From contig JASAMV010004497.1 of NCBI GenBank assembly GCA_030248065.1, forward strand, positions 1 to 64,000: a stretch of 64,000 bases of DNA. The letters are read 5' to 3'. Below, one piece after another: positions 15,101 through 24,600 of the stretch. The notes beneath the pieces were generated by a model. It worked only from the letters and a program-made list of their open reading frames with translations. It was not told where the DNA came from and did not search any database. The DNA comes from Rhynchonema sp. JSB1_4 (Eukaryota > Nematoda > Chromadorea > Monhysterida > Xyalidae). Within the stretch, counting starts at the first letter, position 1; each line of letters opens with the position of its first letter. Position numbers and translations under genes: made by a program.

Positions 15101-16187
15101 CCTGAATTGTAAAGAGGGAAAGTGACGGGGTGGTGACGTTGCGTTGCGTGATCGCACACAAAGCATGTAGTAAAGAGAATGTTTCAGACCTGCGGCAACG
15201 TGGTTGATCTGCTAGATTATTTTCAGCTGAAAATGTTTTGTGAGAATCACAAATAGCACAGTAGTTAAGAGAGACTGAGCGTGAAATCAGGATTGATTTT
15301 GATGAATTCTTATATGGTCATTGTGCGACCAATACACGCTGCTCACGGAACATTTTTTCTGCTGCAATTAAATTGGTCGTCGGATCCACCTCCTGGTCAA
15401 TCACAATCCTGGTCGGCTTTCCGAATTTTAAAATGATTTTTCAACGAAATCTAATATTCATTTTAGCAGCAACAACAACAGCAGCAGCAGCCTGATGAGC
15501 AACAAGCTTCCGCGTCTGGCTACCAACCGAGGCGATCTGCGCTGTATTACCAGGAGAAACAGCAACAACGCGCCAAGCACAGGGAGAGGGAGCCGGCGGT
15601 GTCGTTGAGTGAAGGCGGTGCGTTGCGTTGCGTTTTGGAGGTTGAAAGATGTTTAGTTGAGTGTGTCACCGCGGCGCAAAAACAAACACCGGTTGAAACG
15701 GAGACACGGTGCGTTTTTGGATGTTTTGTTTGGCCGAGATTTGTTTGTGTCGAGAGAAATAAGGTTACGGGCCATCGCACTGGTGATAAGGTGAACAATC
15801 GAGAATTTGCGAAAACAGTGACTGACAAAGACGCTTCACAGTCTGTGTTCCCATGCAATTCCGAAACTTGAATGAGCGTTTATGTGTCGGTCGACCGACT
15901 GGTGCGTCAAGAGAGAGAGAGAGAGAGAAAAAAATACAAAAACACCTAATGTTATCGTCGACTTAGAGTATTGCCGCACCTGTTAGACCGTCTCCAACGT
16001 TCTCTTTCTTTCCATTTTAGAAGAGGAGAAGGACGGGGCTACGACATCCGACGATGCGCAACTCTTTGTCCCCGTCGGGTCACTACGTCGTGCCAAACAA
16101 CGCCAATTCAGTGGCAGCCAACAGCAAAGGGCCATGGTCCGGAATCAACCGACGCGCAACGGTTATGAGGCGGAGTATGAGTGCTGA
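102..16187 (+). CDS. 3' part of a large unrecognised protein gene (5' end outside window)
   Basis: Thirteen exons join with consistent phase: 102-248, 2293-2486, 3219-3356, 4848-5019, 6764-6896, 7474-7593, 8317-8471, 8971-9125, 11118-11271, 11749-11849, 12575-12733, 15467-15617 and 16021-16187 (TGA). They give about 648 codons. Exon 1 starts after an acceptor and is not an initial exon, so the N-terminus lies upstream. The product begins with a folded-looking stretch (FRFTARNLYRLTVALFPP), then a long polar, acidic and proline-rich stretch. Exons 5-6 encode a hydrophobic patch (LRYVTLPWCLPVEFAYYFCV), followed by WLPTIIDDAKWFVD. Later exons are His/Gln-rich, with a Q8 run at the start of exon 12, and the protein ends NGYEAEYEC. 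I do not recognise the family. The join of exons 6 and 7 is phase-compatible, but the ATG at 8345 could instead start a second gene (8345-16187). Exon identity is fairly secure because frame, acceptor and donor agree; gene unity is less so. Confidence 0.6.
354..990 (+). mobile_element. Non-autonomous Helitron-like element, interrupted by a hAT
   Basis: It starts A|TCTATACTACTAAAACAGG and ends ACGGGCCCCGTCTAG|T. These are the Helitron hallmarks: a 5' TC, a 3' CTRR preceded by a short hairpin (ACGGG-CCCGT), and insertion between A and T. The same two ends recur at 27279-27446. A 433-bp hAT-like element (432-864) sits inside it; without that the Helitron is about 200 bp. Confidence 0.75.
432..864. 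mobile_element. hAT-like non-autonomous element with exact 8-bp target duplication
   Basis: The terminal inverted repeat is CAGTGGTGTCGTTGGG and its complement. The 8-bp direct repeat GCCCCCTC lies at 424-431 and 865-872. The interior is low-complexity GGATACC repeats and C/G runs, with no coding potential. Confidence 0.85.
1148..1417 (+). mobile_element. TA-flanked MITE, family TTGGTCGCACAATGAC, copy 1
   Basis: Terminal inverted repeats TTGGTCGCACAATGAC and GTCATTGTGCGACCAA lie inside TA dinucleotides. The core contains CCTGATTTTCACGTTCAGTC and a conserved CTTTCCCTCTTTACGATTCAG tract that resembles a splice acceptor. It lies in intron 1 of the first gene. Confidence 0.85.
1502..1948. mobile_element. 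Mutator-like small element with 9-bp target duplication
   Basis: The direct repeat CGGTTGCTC lies at 1493-1501 and 1949-1957. Ends read GGTGGCCGTCAAAAA and TTTTTGACGGGACC, and the arms carry repeated GCCGAAAA / TTTTCGGC. A 9-bp duplication fits Mutator-like elements. It has no coding content. Confidence 0.65.
2594..2815. repeat. Fold-back element, family GTGTAAAGGTCAGTTGGG
   Basis: The arms GGAATTTTCGAAACGGTG / CACCGTTTCGAAAATATT are separated by short inner copies of GGTGTAAA and TCGGTCGAAAG. The centre is near AACATTGCCTGTTATTAACG. A close copy lies at 62130-62346. Confidence 0.85.
3480..4024. mobile_element. Inverted-repeat element with TTACAATTGTA subterminal motifs
   Basis: Terminal inverted repeats are GGGAGCACTTTCTATTTCAT and its complement ending at 4024. 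The interior has many GTTACAA / TTGTAAC variants. No clear target duplication was found. It lies in intron 3 of the first gene. Confidence 0.75.
4284..4816. mobile_element. hAT-like non-autonomous element containing a nested fold-back
   Basis: Ends are CAGTGTCGTTCCTGG and CCAGGAACTCCACTG. The flanking octamers ATAAGCCC (4276-4283) and ATGAGCCC (4817-4824) differ at one base. It has internal GTACACTAACCGCC repeats shared with 13595-14403. A fold-back element (4600-4783) has inserted inside it. Its right end is about 30 bases before exon 4 of the first gene. Confidence 0.75.
4600..4783. repeat. Fold-back element nested in a hAT-like element
   Basis: The arms CTCTGGCAATTCTTTTGGGA and TCCCAAAAGAATTGTCAGAG enclose a palindrome with GCGTTGCCTGATCCG and GCGCATTATGCG. 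A related copy lies at 57822-58025. Confidence 0.85.
5197..5993. mobile_element. hAT-like A/T-rich element with exact 8-bp target duplication
   Basis: Ends are CAGGGTTGGATT and AATCCAACCCTG. The octamer CTCCGACC is repeated at 5189-5196 and 5994-6001. Subterminal regions are runs of A, T and TTTTTAAAA. It has no coding content and shares ends with 58062-58720. Confidence 0.88.
6190..6595. repeat. Degenerate CCGACACCCGACA repeat
   Basis: Many units of CGACA(C/T)CCGACA on the left and TGTCGGGT / CCGACACCGGACACC on the right resemble the arms of an old fold-back. A related piece lies at 54413-54520 in lectin copy A intron 3. Confidence 0.6.
7866..8040. repeat. TAGCTTTT/CTAGTAAATTT repeat
   Basis: Repeated (A/C)TAGTAAATTT and AAATTTAGTAGC units start with CCATGGTTTTTTTAACCAAA. 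An inverted copy lies at 24720-24925. Confidence 0.7.
9786..9922. repeat. Fold-back element, family TCTAACTATACTTCGTTCTC
   Basis: It is a near-perfect palindrome: CTAACTATACTTCGTTCTCT pairs with AGAGAACGATGTATAGTTAG around the centre CACGTATGTTCAACAGCC. It lies in intron 8 of the first gene, with a truncated relative at 43098-43195. Confidence 0.85.
10289..10420 (+). repeat. tRNA-derived SINE-like repeat, copy 1
   Basis: It contains a box A (TAGCTCAGTTGGTAGAGC) and a box B (GGTTCGAGTCC) at tRNA spacing. The acceptor stem does not pair properly and no normal anticodon stem-loop forms, so this is a tRNA relic rather than a working tRNA. The match to copy 2 extends beyond the tRNA part on both sides, as in a SINE. 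Confidence 0.75.
10754..11007 (+). mobile_element. TA-flanked MITE, copy 2, left end lost
   Basis: It matches copy 1 from the AGAATTCATCAAATC motif to the right terminus GTCATTGTGCGACCAATA, but the left inverted repeat is replaced by a repeated GGTGGGGCCGCTTTT segment. Confidence 0.8.
13266..13386. repeat. GCACCTAAAA repeat
   Basis: It contains TTGCACCTAAAAA and TTTTTAGGTGCAA units. Related stretches occur at about 9560-9650, 14690-14820 and 2055-2120. Confidence 0.55.
13595..14403. mobile_element. hAT-like element with GTACACTAACCGCC subterminal repeats
   Basis: Terminal inverted repeats are CAGTGTAGTTCCTGG and CCAGGAACTACACTG. The flanking octamers ACTAGGAT and ACTAGAAC share the first five bases, so the target duplication has decayed or the boundary is slightly off. 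The motif GCGGTTAGTG(T/A)AC occurs several times in the left half, and GTGAGAGGTAAG in the right half. It lies in intron 11 of the first gene. Confidence 0.7.
15057..15334 (-). mobile_element. TA-flanked MITE, copy 3, reverse orientation
   Basis: It starts TATTGGTTGCACAATGAC and ends GTCATTGTGCGACCAATA. The core is the reverse complement of copy 1. It lies in intron 11 of the first gene. Confidence 0.85.
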
Positions 16188-17776
16188 GCGAAACAACAGC
16201 CAGCTGGACAATCGGGTGCACTGGTCTGCGACAGGGACACAGTCACCGCCACACAAACACACACACTCACAATGTGCTTTACGCGTCTATCGCGACTACA
16301 AAAAAAGAATGCCAACCGCTACAAGAACATCGCACCCCCACGATCAGCATAGCGGCCGTCAGCATGTACAAAACGGTGTATATAATACAATTTAAGAGAA
16401 AAAAGTTAGCAAAGTATGCGTACACCATTCTGGCCTCACTTTTCTCTCTCTTCTGTGTCTATCTCTCGATTTCGGTTCACCTATCTCTTTTTGGCGATTT
16501 CCAAGTTTTCTCTTTAGAGTAATCGTAAACTCAACTGCGAACGAGCGCTTGTGTTACACAAAAATTTAATGGTAAAGTAAACGATTGCTTTTGAGGTTTT
16601 TGATAGTTTTTGTATTTCTCGACCTTTTGTAATCAGTTTTTAATTGTTTTGTGTCATTTTGTTTTTTGTTTACATTATTATGATGTTCCTGTGTAGGCCC
16701 GTGCGGTACCCGAAAATCTGTAACACAACAGACCCAAAAAAATTCTCTGTAATTCTCACACGTTTTCGTCTCTTGCTGGGTGGGAGATTGGTAATCTTCA
16801 CATTCATTTCCCTAATTTACTTAAAATTCTGACTAATATTGTTAACAAAGCCCGTGGTTTTGGCTCTAGAAGTGTTCTGCAAAATTATATCATTCTGTGT
16901 AACCACAACAGTACTTAGTTTCAGACAAGAGCTTATTTTTGTAATGTCGAAATTATCGTAATTGTTTATTTTAAAATCTGAAATCTGTATCATTGTCGGG
17001 TAATGTTACAGTAACCACCTAATCCCTGCATCCTCCTTGCAGTTAATGGTGCGGTTCTGAACCCGCTTGTTCCGGTTCCCACACCGTATGGAGCCGGTTC
17101 CGGAACTGAATGTTTCATAACCGTATCTTAACTGCTGGGAACATGCTGTGGACACTTTCAGATTTGCTACCACTTTTCCAAATACAACACCAGCAGCTGG
17201 ACACAGTTTTTCTCGATATATGAAGTTTTTATTGTTTCACCCAAACCCCCAAACACACAAGTTCAGCCAAACACGGGTACCTGTGTATAAAATGCGATCG
17301 GATGTTACCCGCGTTGCGTACCTGTCCACTCTGTACATACCATTACTATAAATATATGATCATGCTCTAAGTAGTTCTCAGTCTCTCTTTATTTTCTTTT
17401 TTGTAACTAGCTGAAGAAAAATTATTTTTATTGTTTTAAGCTTCTTAGACAACCATGGTAGGGTTTTTGATGACTTTCTTTTTGATTGGCCATGCTCTCC
17501 GAGTACACATAAATCTATTCTCTTGCAGTTTTTAGTTGTTTCAAGAACGTTCGAAACAAAACGTAGACCGTAGTTGCAATCGCACGTTTCTTGTCTGTCT
17601 CTGCATGCATATTCTTGCGCTGGTTCACCAAGTGATCATCATAAGGAACCTGTCAAATCTTCTGTAAAGATTATTCACAGAAACCTTGTTTTTGCACGAG
17701 CCAGCTCAGCGCTATGAGAGCCTCAGGTATATTTACGAACCCCCACTTTAAATTAGAGGTGGTATGTGAATCCTGA

Positions 17777-18774
17777 TCATGTCAAATTGTCGCGGGCTGT
17801 TTGCCTGCGAATCAGGGCAACGTTGCGCGCGTTTCTTTGTAAGATCAACCCAGTTACCAGTGTATAGTAATCGTCTCTGAGGTCATGTAGAATTTTGTTG
17901 CCACTTTCTACTTCTAGTTGTCCAATAAATTTCCTCCGATCTTGGGATTGGTTCGATTTTGTAACAAACTCGATACGAATTCCATGGTTTTTGTCGTGTT
18001 TTTTTATGTTCGTCATTTTTGTCAGCAACAAATGATTTAGTCTGTACGTTTAGTCACCCCGGAACGCGTGTGTGTATAAAAGAATTTACGTTTTTACCTC
18101 ATCTACCATTCTTCGTTCCATAAGAAATTGTTCAACAGGCACACAAATCTTCTTGTTCATATAGTTGCGAGACGGATTTTTGTCTGTCGTTATTTTCTCG
18201 AAGAAAAATCACTCTTTCTGAGCTGCCCATAATATTTCGTTGATAATAAACTGCTGGCTGGCTAAACTGGCTCGCGTCCGCTGACCAGCCGTAAATAGCA
18301 CACTGCTTTGTCTTCAAGCTAACCTGCCACTTTCGAAAACAGACCATCCAAAAATGCTTTTCGTCGATTATTAGACCGCCATTTTTTGTTTCTGTCGCTG
18401 TCTCATTTTCGTCTGCTGTCTGTCGCTATCTCGCTCTGTCACGCACAGATTTCGTTTCTGTATTTGTTTGTCTAAATATGTAGTTTCTCGTCGTTTTTTC
18501 TCTTTTTGTTAATTTTTGCAAGTTGTCATTGTGGTCTCGTGTTTATTGCCCTTTTTCGTTTTGTCTTTATTGATTGATTAATTAATTAACAAATTGATTG
18601 TTGTTTGTTTTGCATCACAGCCGTGCGACCGTGAAGCTGTATGATTTGATTTGTGGAAGCGTGTGTGTGTGTGTGTTGTTGATAGGAATTCAAATTTATA
18701 TAGTCCGACAACAACTAACGCAGAATTTATGGACAATCTCCTACCAAGGGAAAACGCGCCTCTACAAAATCGAA

Positions 18775-18814
<40 letters not shown>

Positions 18815-20348
18815 ATACATAAATATTTTTTTTGCTTTTTTCACTCATCACTCGCTGTTTTTGTATTTTCTTATTTGAGCACTGAATATCGTCTGTGTAC
18901 GATTGCTTGTGCTCTGTACATGTAAGACTGTTTTTTTTCATTGTTTGTTCCTCCGTTGGGCTCCTGTGCAGGGCTACGTGACAGCCAGCGCTTCTCTTGC
19001 GAAACACACAATTATTATTTTTTTTATTATTTTTGTAGTTGCTGATGTAACGATTTAATAATGCTGGATTTCACTGACTCAGCGTCGTTGCTTTCGAATT
19101 ATATCACATCAAGCCAACACACACCCGTTGTTTTCCGTCGTTCTGTAGAGCATACATGCAATCTTTGACCAGTGTAAGATCGGTTTGTGAAGCAGTTGCT
19201 GCAGACGGACCCTGCAATTTGGTTTCGAATGATATTCTTTGGTCAATTTATTTGGCAAGAATTCGAATTGCCGCGTTCATCCAGTTGTTATCTAGGTTGT
19301 GTTTTGTCCACATGATGTTGAAACCTGTTCCAAACCACAACTGTATATTTGGGAGTACAGGTTTTCAACGATCGATTTATGCCAGATTTGTGTAAGTGTT
19401 TTGGCGTTGACTAAAGAAAACCGTACGTTGTAGCCCGGTGATATATAATAATGACAGTGCTTACATTTGGAAGGATTTTGTAGAAAATATTGGTTTTCCT
19501 CAACCTTGTTTGTGCTTATTCTTGTTTTTTCATAGCTTTTATTTAGTGCTCGTATATGAACCCTAGCAATTGACGTAGTTTTGAACATGCCCTGCAAATA
19601 TTGATTTTGTATTTCCATTTTTGTAGATTCCCACAAACTGCCTTGTGCTTCTCTCATACACCCAAAAAGCCCTATCTGGGCATTTTTTTAGTGTAAGTAG
19701 TCTGTTTCTTTTTGATGTTTTTCTCAACGTTTTGTTGGATCGCCTCGGAAAAAAGAGCAAGTTCCTTCTGTAATAAGTAAATCCTTTCTCCACCAACCTG
19801 ATTTCCATAATTTGAGCATATTCAGACTTGTACGATACTGTAACCGTTTTTACATGCCTTTGACTGTGATCAATGTGGACCCAACATGATGTTTCAGAGG
19901 AGAGAATAAATTTCTGAAAGTTCGGAAATAATGGATGGTTTATCTTCAAAGAAACTCGGATTATTCGTGCATTAAAACAGAACATAATGAACAAAACAAA
20001 CGGCGGACAAATTAACAGAAGATCAGTCCAACGCAAATGCCGATTGGCCGAGTAAAATTCACTCACCCTGTCCAGATTATAATAGTTGAGCCGTTGTGGT
20101 TTGGCAAAATAGGCAAAATCTATTCAACTGGGCACAGTACTTTCGGATCTGGCTGCACCGATCACTAAATCGCACAGATCTCGAACTATGAACCGAGTTG
20201 AAGATGCCTTCATGATTTTGATTTCATGGACACTACGAATTGGATGCTGTAATTCCGGCTTAAGTGATCTCCTGACAATTCTGCAGGCGTAGTACGGGTG
20301 ACAAACCGCACGAATGGGCTTAAATTCACGGCGATCCTGCCACATCAA
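17777..20348 (-). CDS. Possible minus-strand gene or decayed gene in the large spacer
   Basis: Several minus-strand frames look more protein-like than their surroundings but could not be joined convincingly. 20348-20124 reads MWQDRREFKPIRAVCHPYY and continues HPIRSVHEIKIMKASS to a stop. An exon-like stretch at about 19919-19800 begins after an ACTTTCAG acceptor (KFILSSETSCWVHIDHSQR) and ends at a GTTGGT donor. 19440-19310 holds YNVRFSLVNAKTLTQIWHKS. 18031-17777 reads RKFIGQLEVESGNKILHDLR and ends TARDNLT. Base composition is A/T-rich, unlike the confident exons. This may be a weakly expressed gene, an old transposon protein, or chance. No family is recognised. Confidence 0.25.
18776..18811. 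repeat. Homopolymer A run
   Basis: Thirty-six consecutive A residues follow ...ATCGAAC. This could be the tail of an old retroposed sequence or simple slippage. No target duplication was identified around it. Confidence 0.9.
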
Positions 20349-21620
20349 CGTTGATTTGCCTGGATTTGCTCATCCCGGCCACTGGAATACAGTAAGCCCA
20401 TCCTTAGTCCGTCGTAAATTCGTATTTCATTTTTCGTCTTTCGCTGTCATCGATTGAAGTCTTGGGATTGGGACACGGAATCATAAGCCGATTTAAATGA
20501 CGCTTTCGCAGCACATAATTGAACCATAAGTTTCACGTCTTTGGGACATCGTTGTGTAGCAGTCTCATGTTGATTTCATTCGTCGAAAACAGGCGGGAAT
20601 CAGGATCAGCTGAATGCTCCGAAACACCTGCAAATTAACCGATGACTGCGTTTGTAAGCATGGTAGGCAAATTAGACACAGTGTAGAATGCAAACTGCAA
20701 TTACAACAATAACATGCAGGTTAAAATGATGTGAAGTTGAGTGCATACTACAACCAACCAACGATGTTGAATGAAGGAAGGTATGTGAGTGAGAGGCCGA
20801 CACAAGAGAGAGAGAAACACAAAACTGTACGGACGATGTTGGCGGAGCAGAACGTATCGATTCACGAGGGTAATGTTGGACTGGACTTGCCTACACATGT
20901 ACACACACACAACACAAAACAGGCACATTATCGCGCACGCGGAGGCAGGCGCAGGCAGTATATAGTCGGACCAACCATAATACTGCACGGCAACGCATTG
21001 CACACTGGGTTGGTTGCGTGTATGTACTCAACATACAACGTCAGGTCGCAGCAACCATAGATTGCAAGACACACACACGGGCAGCCAGAAACGTATAGAT
21101 AGATGTACACTGGAAACGACATAGAACGCGAACGTGCAGCAGCCTTGGCAGTTGTGCACAGACACACAGAGCAAGGCAGGCAGCAGCGAGCTCTATCGGG
21201 GGGTTTTCTGTGCTCGCTCGCTCACGCGGGGGCCTCACTCAGTCGCTCGGGTGTGCTCTCGTGTGCTGCTTGTGTGTGTGTTCGTGTACGCGTGTATGTA
21301 GCTGTACGTTTTCACCAGAGCGATGTTTTTGCGCGTTTTCGTTTTGTCCGGGTCGGTGTTATTTGCGTCGAATCGTTCCTGTCGATTTGGCTGGCGACAC
21401 CGTCCGTGAAATTCGACCAAATCGAGCAAATACGATGTTTCGGTCAGATTGTCGTCCCGGATTCTTGGAACCGGTCCAAAATTTTCTTTTCAGACCATTT
21501 CGACGGCAATAACATCGCTCAACGCCAATCCGATGTGACGATTTCGACAGTAATAACGCAAATGTGAACCGAGAATGAAAAATCCCCGCAAAAACTAGCC
21601 GAAAATCGGCCGAAAATCGA

Positions 21621-24600
21621 ATGGAACAACGTCACGTTTCGCCGCCCCGCAAGCCACAACAGGGCATGGCCGCTTCGGCCAATCAGCTCAACGCGTTCCA
21701 TCAGCAAATGGGCCAATTCGGCATGGGATTCGGCGCCGATCAGATTGCTCAAGGTGAATATATCTTTTTTTAAATTGATTTCGCAATTGTTTTCCGGCTT
21801 TTCTGCGCCAAATTACGCGGCTGCTTGACTCATTCGTACAGTCAGGCAATGCGCGGCAATTTGAATTTCGGTAACCAGGCAGCGGACGACGTACAGTGCG
21901 CGCGAAACATGTGTCATGGACACGTACCGCGACTTTGGATTGCACTTGCAGCAAAACCGAAGAATTGCGATCTGAGAGTTAGGTATAAAACTTGGAGTCA
22001 AAATGCAGACTTGCGCAAACCCCAAGCAACACACACGCAATGAACTGAAAATACGAAAAAAATCAACATGAACGAAATCAAAATTTTTCAAATTCCACTG
22101 CAGGCTTCCAAGCAACGCCCAGCAATCAGTTCCTGGTGTCGTTGCAACAGCAGTTATCCACGTTGCCGGCGCAAGCTCACCAAAACTACGCGGCAGCAGC
22201 TGCACAGCAGGGAAATTCCGGTTAGTTTTTCGTCAATTTCCGTGTGATTTCTCTTTCTTTTTCTAGTTTTTATCAAGAAAGGAAATTTTCTTTTACTTTC
22301 AACATTATTCGAACTTCTTGTCGCAGGCTGGTCAGCACAACAACAACTGCAGTTCAACCACGCGCAGGCGGCCGCGGCCCAGCAGGCGCAGATGGCCGCG
22401 ATGAACTACGCCGCCGCGGCCGCGTTCGCTCAACCGCAGGCGCCAGTCGCGCATCAAAACGCGCGCACCAACGGTCAGCCGGCGGCGATGTTTCACGGAT
22501 CGCAGAACTTTGACCTGCTCCATGCGTCACCGATGACCAGCGGTGCGAGCTCGGTGCGACAACAGGCGCATCACGGTATAGGTACGGCGCGGAAATAATA
22601 TTGTTTTTGAAAAACGGGCGATATCAAACTTGGTGATCGGATCGGATCGGATGTGATCTGCCTCAGTCACGTGACTTTTTTTAAATTTAGGATACTAGGT
22701 AAGAAATTTAGTGATGCCACGAATTTAGACCAGCGTAAAAGAATCTTCCCCGAGCTAAAATGAACAATATGGAAGAATAATCGTGCGTGGCCAAGGCAAA
22801 GTCATATCCGATCCCCATTACTATCGTATCGACCTATGGTCGGTGTTCAAACCTGGAGATAGGATGATCTGTCCTGGTCATGTGACTTTATGACACGGTG
22901 GAAAGTCTTGTGTTTTAAGTCAGGCCAACGCCAGCATACAAGTTGATCATTGCCTAATTGCAACTATCACTTGGATCACCACCAAAATGTGTTTTGTCAC
23001 TGATGAGTCAAAAACGTAACGTATGGGAACCGAGTTCGCATTGATCACCGAGTCACGCACATGGACATTACCCTCAGTTTTGTCCAAAAATAATAGGACA
23101 AAAAATATCCTGCCATTGCAGGTTCAACCAGCAACGTCAATCGTCAACTATTCTCAGCGGGCGCGCTCAACGACCACCCCGGTGCGGCACCGACCCCTGC
23201 GTTCACGTACACACCCACTGCTGCGAGCACGCATCACAACACGGGCATTATGTTTGGCGCCACTGGTATGAGATACAAGGCATACATATATGTCTTGTTT
23301 TGGGCGCAATTTGCGTGCGTGTGAAATATAAGATTGTTACTTCGTCGTGTGTAGATTGTAGTACACCATAATGACAACCCATGATAACAACAAAACGTCC
23401 ATATGCGTGCACCGTCCGCAGGCTTCTCTGACGCTAAGCTGTGCGCGTGCGTAGTCTTTTGGACAATAAGATTATTGATTCATGCCAAGAAAAATACCGT
23501 ATGCTCCGGAGCTTTTACGGCTTGCACGTAATCATTTGGTTTGGAACAATGGACCTGCACTGCCTGTCCGTGAATTCGGGACGAAACGAACAATCACCCA
23601 CTGAATGTGCTGTTGAATATTGATGCTGCGTTTCGATAACAGTTATGAAAACCAACCGGAATTTGGACTGCACAGCCGTAGCAACCGTGCCATCTCAACA
23701 AAAATACCTGTATTTTAATTCTCCTGACATGGTTCTCCATTTCAGCTGCCGGTCTCCAAACGACAGCAGCCAGCGGCGGCGGTCACCATCAACCGGTGGG
23801 TCCGACGATGAGCGGCAATATGACTGGCGGTCAATCGTACCCTCACGCCATCGACCAATTGGAGGAGGCGCTGTCCACACTCAGCAGGGACTACAACCTC
23901 GAAGCCGACCTTGCTGAGATCGGCGACTTCAACGAACATTTGCTCAGGTTATTAATGGTGAACATTTTTCGGCCAGGCAGAAAATTTTTGGCAATGTTTC
24001 CATGTTTTTTCGAAGATATGATGTTGGGAACAGTGGTAAGCGCTGCACTTATGCGGTGTTTACAACCACCCTATCAAAATGCGGTCCGAACCGACAAAAA
24101 ATTCAGCCGTGGAATCAGTACATTGAACTTACTACCCTGCTATGTATTTCCATTACGAATTTGTCTGAACAACCTGTTGCGGCTTTTTGTCGCGCAAGAA
24201 CATTGTGAAACATCATCACCCTGATTTTTCAGGGACGCTTTCTTCGGCTCAACGTCTCAGATGGCTGGTGGCAGTGGTGTTGCGCAACACGCACAACAAC
24301 AACACTCAACAATGGCTGCCAGCACGGTACAACATCATCATCAACAACAACAGCAAGTTCAACAACGGGTTCGTGTTGTTTGGTGAAGTTTCATTCTTCT
24401 TCGTTCTTTACGACATGGCTGGTGATATTTTTTTGTATTTTTTTATTTTTTTATTTTGTATCACGCTTAGTAGGCATAAAGTCATGTGAAACATCACTCA
24501 TCTGAAGAGGGCTATTCTCCTATGATTGAGGCCCGGTCAATCGGGGCCCGACCTGACGATTCACTTTCGGGGTTAGGCTTAGCGTAGGCCGCACTCACCA

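Larger units (their letters stand above)
16188..21620. other. Spacer between the first gene and the DUF4211 gene
   Basis: No confident plus-strand exon is present. The spacer has pyrimidine-rich and T-rich stretches, an A36 run, GT/CA microsatellite tracts around 18660-18680 and 20890-21080, and GA-rich repeats near 20800. The GC rises from about 20930 to the ATG at 21621, so the DUF4211 promoter and 5' UTR probably lie in 20900-21620. The weak minus-strand frames in this spacer are listed separately. Confidence 0.5.
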
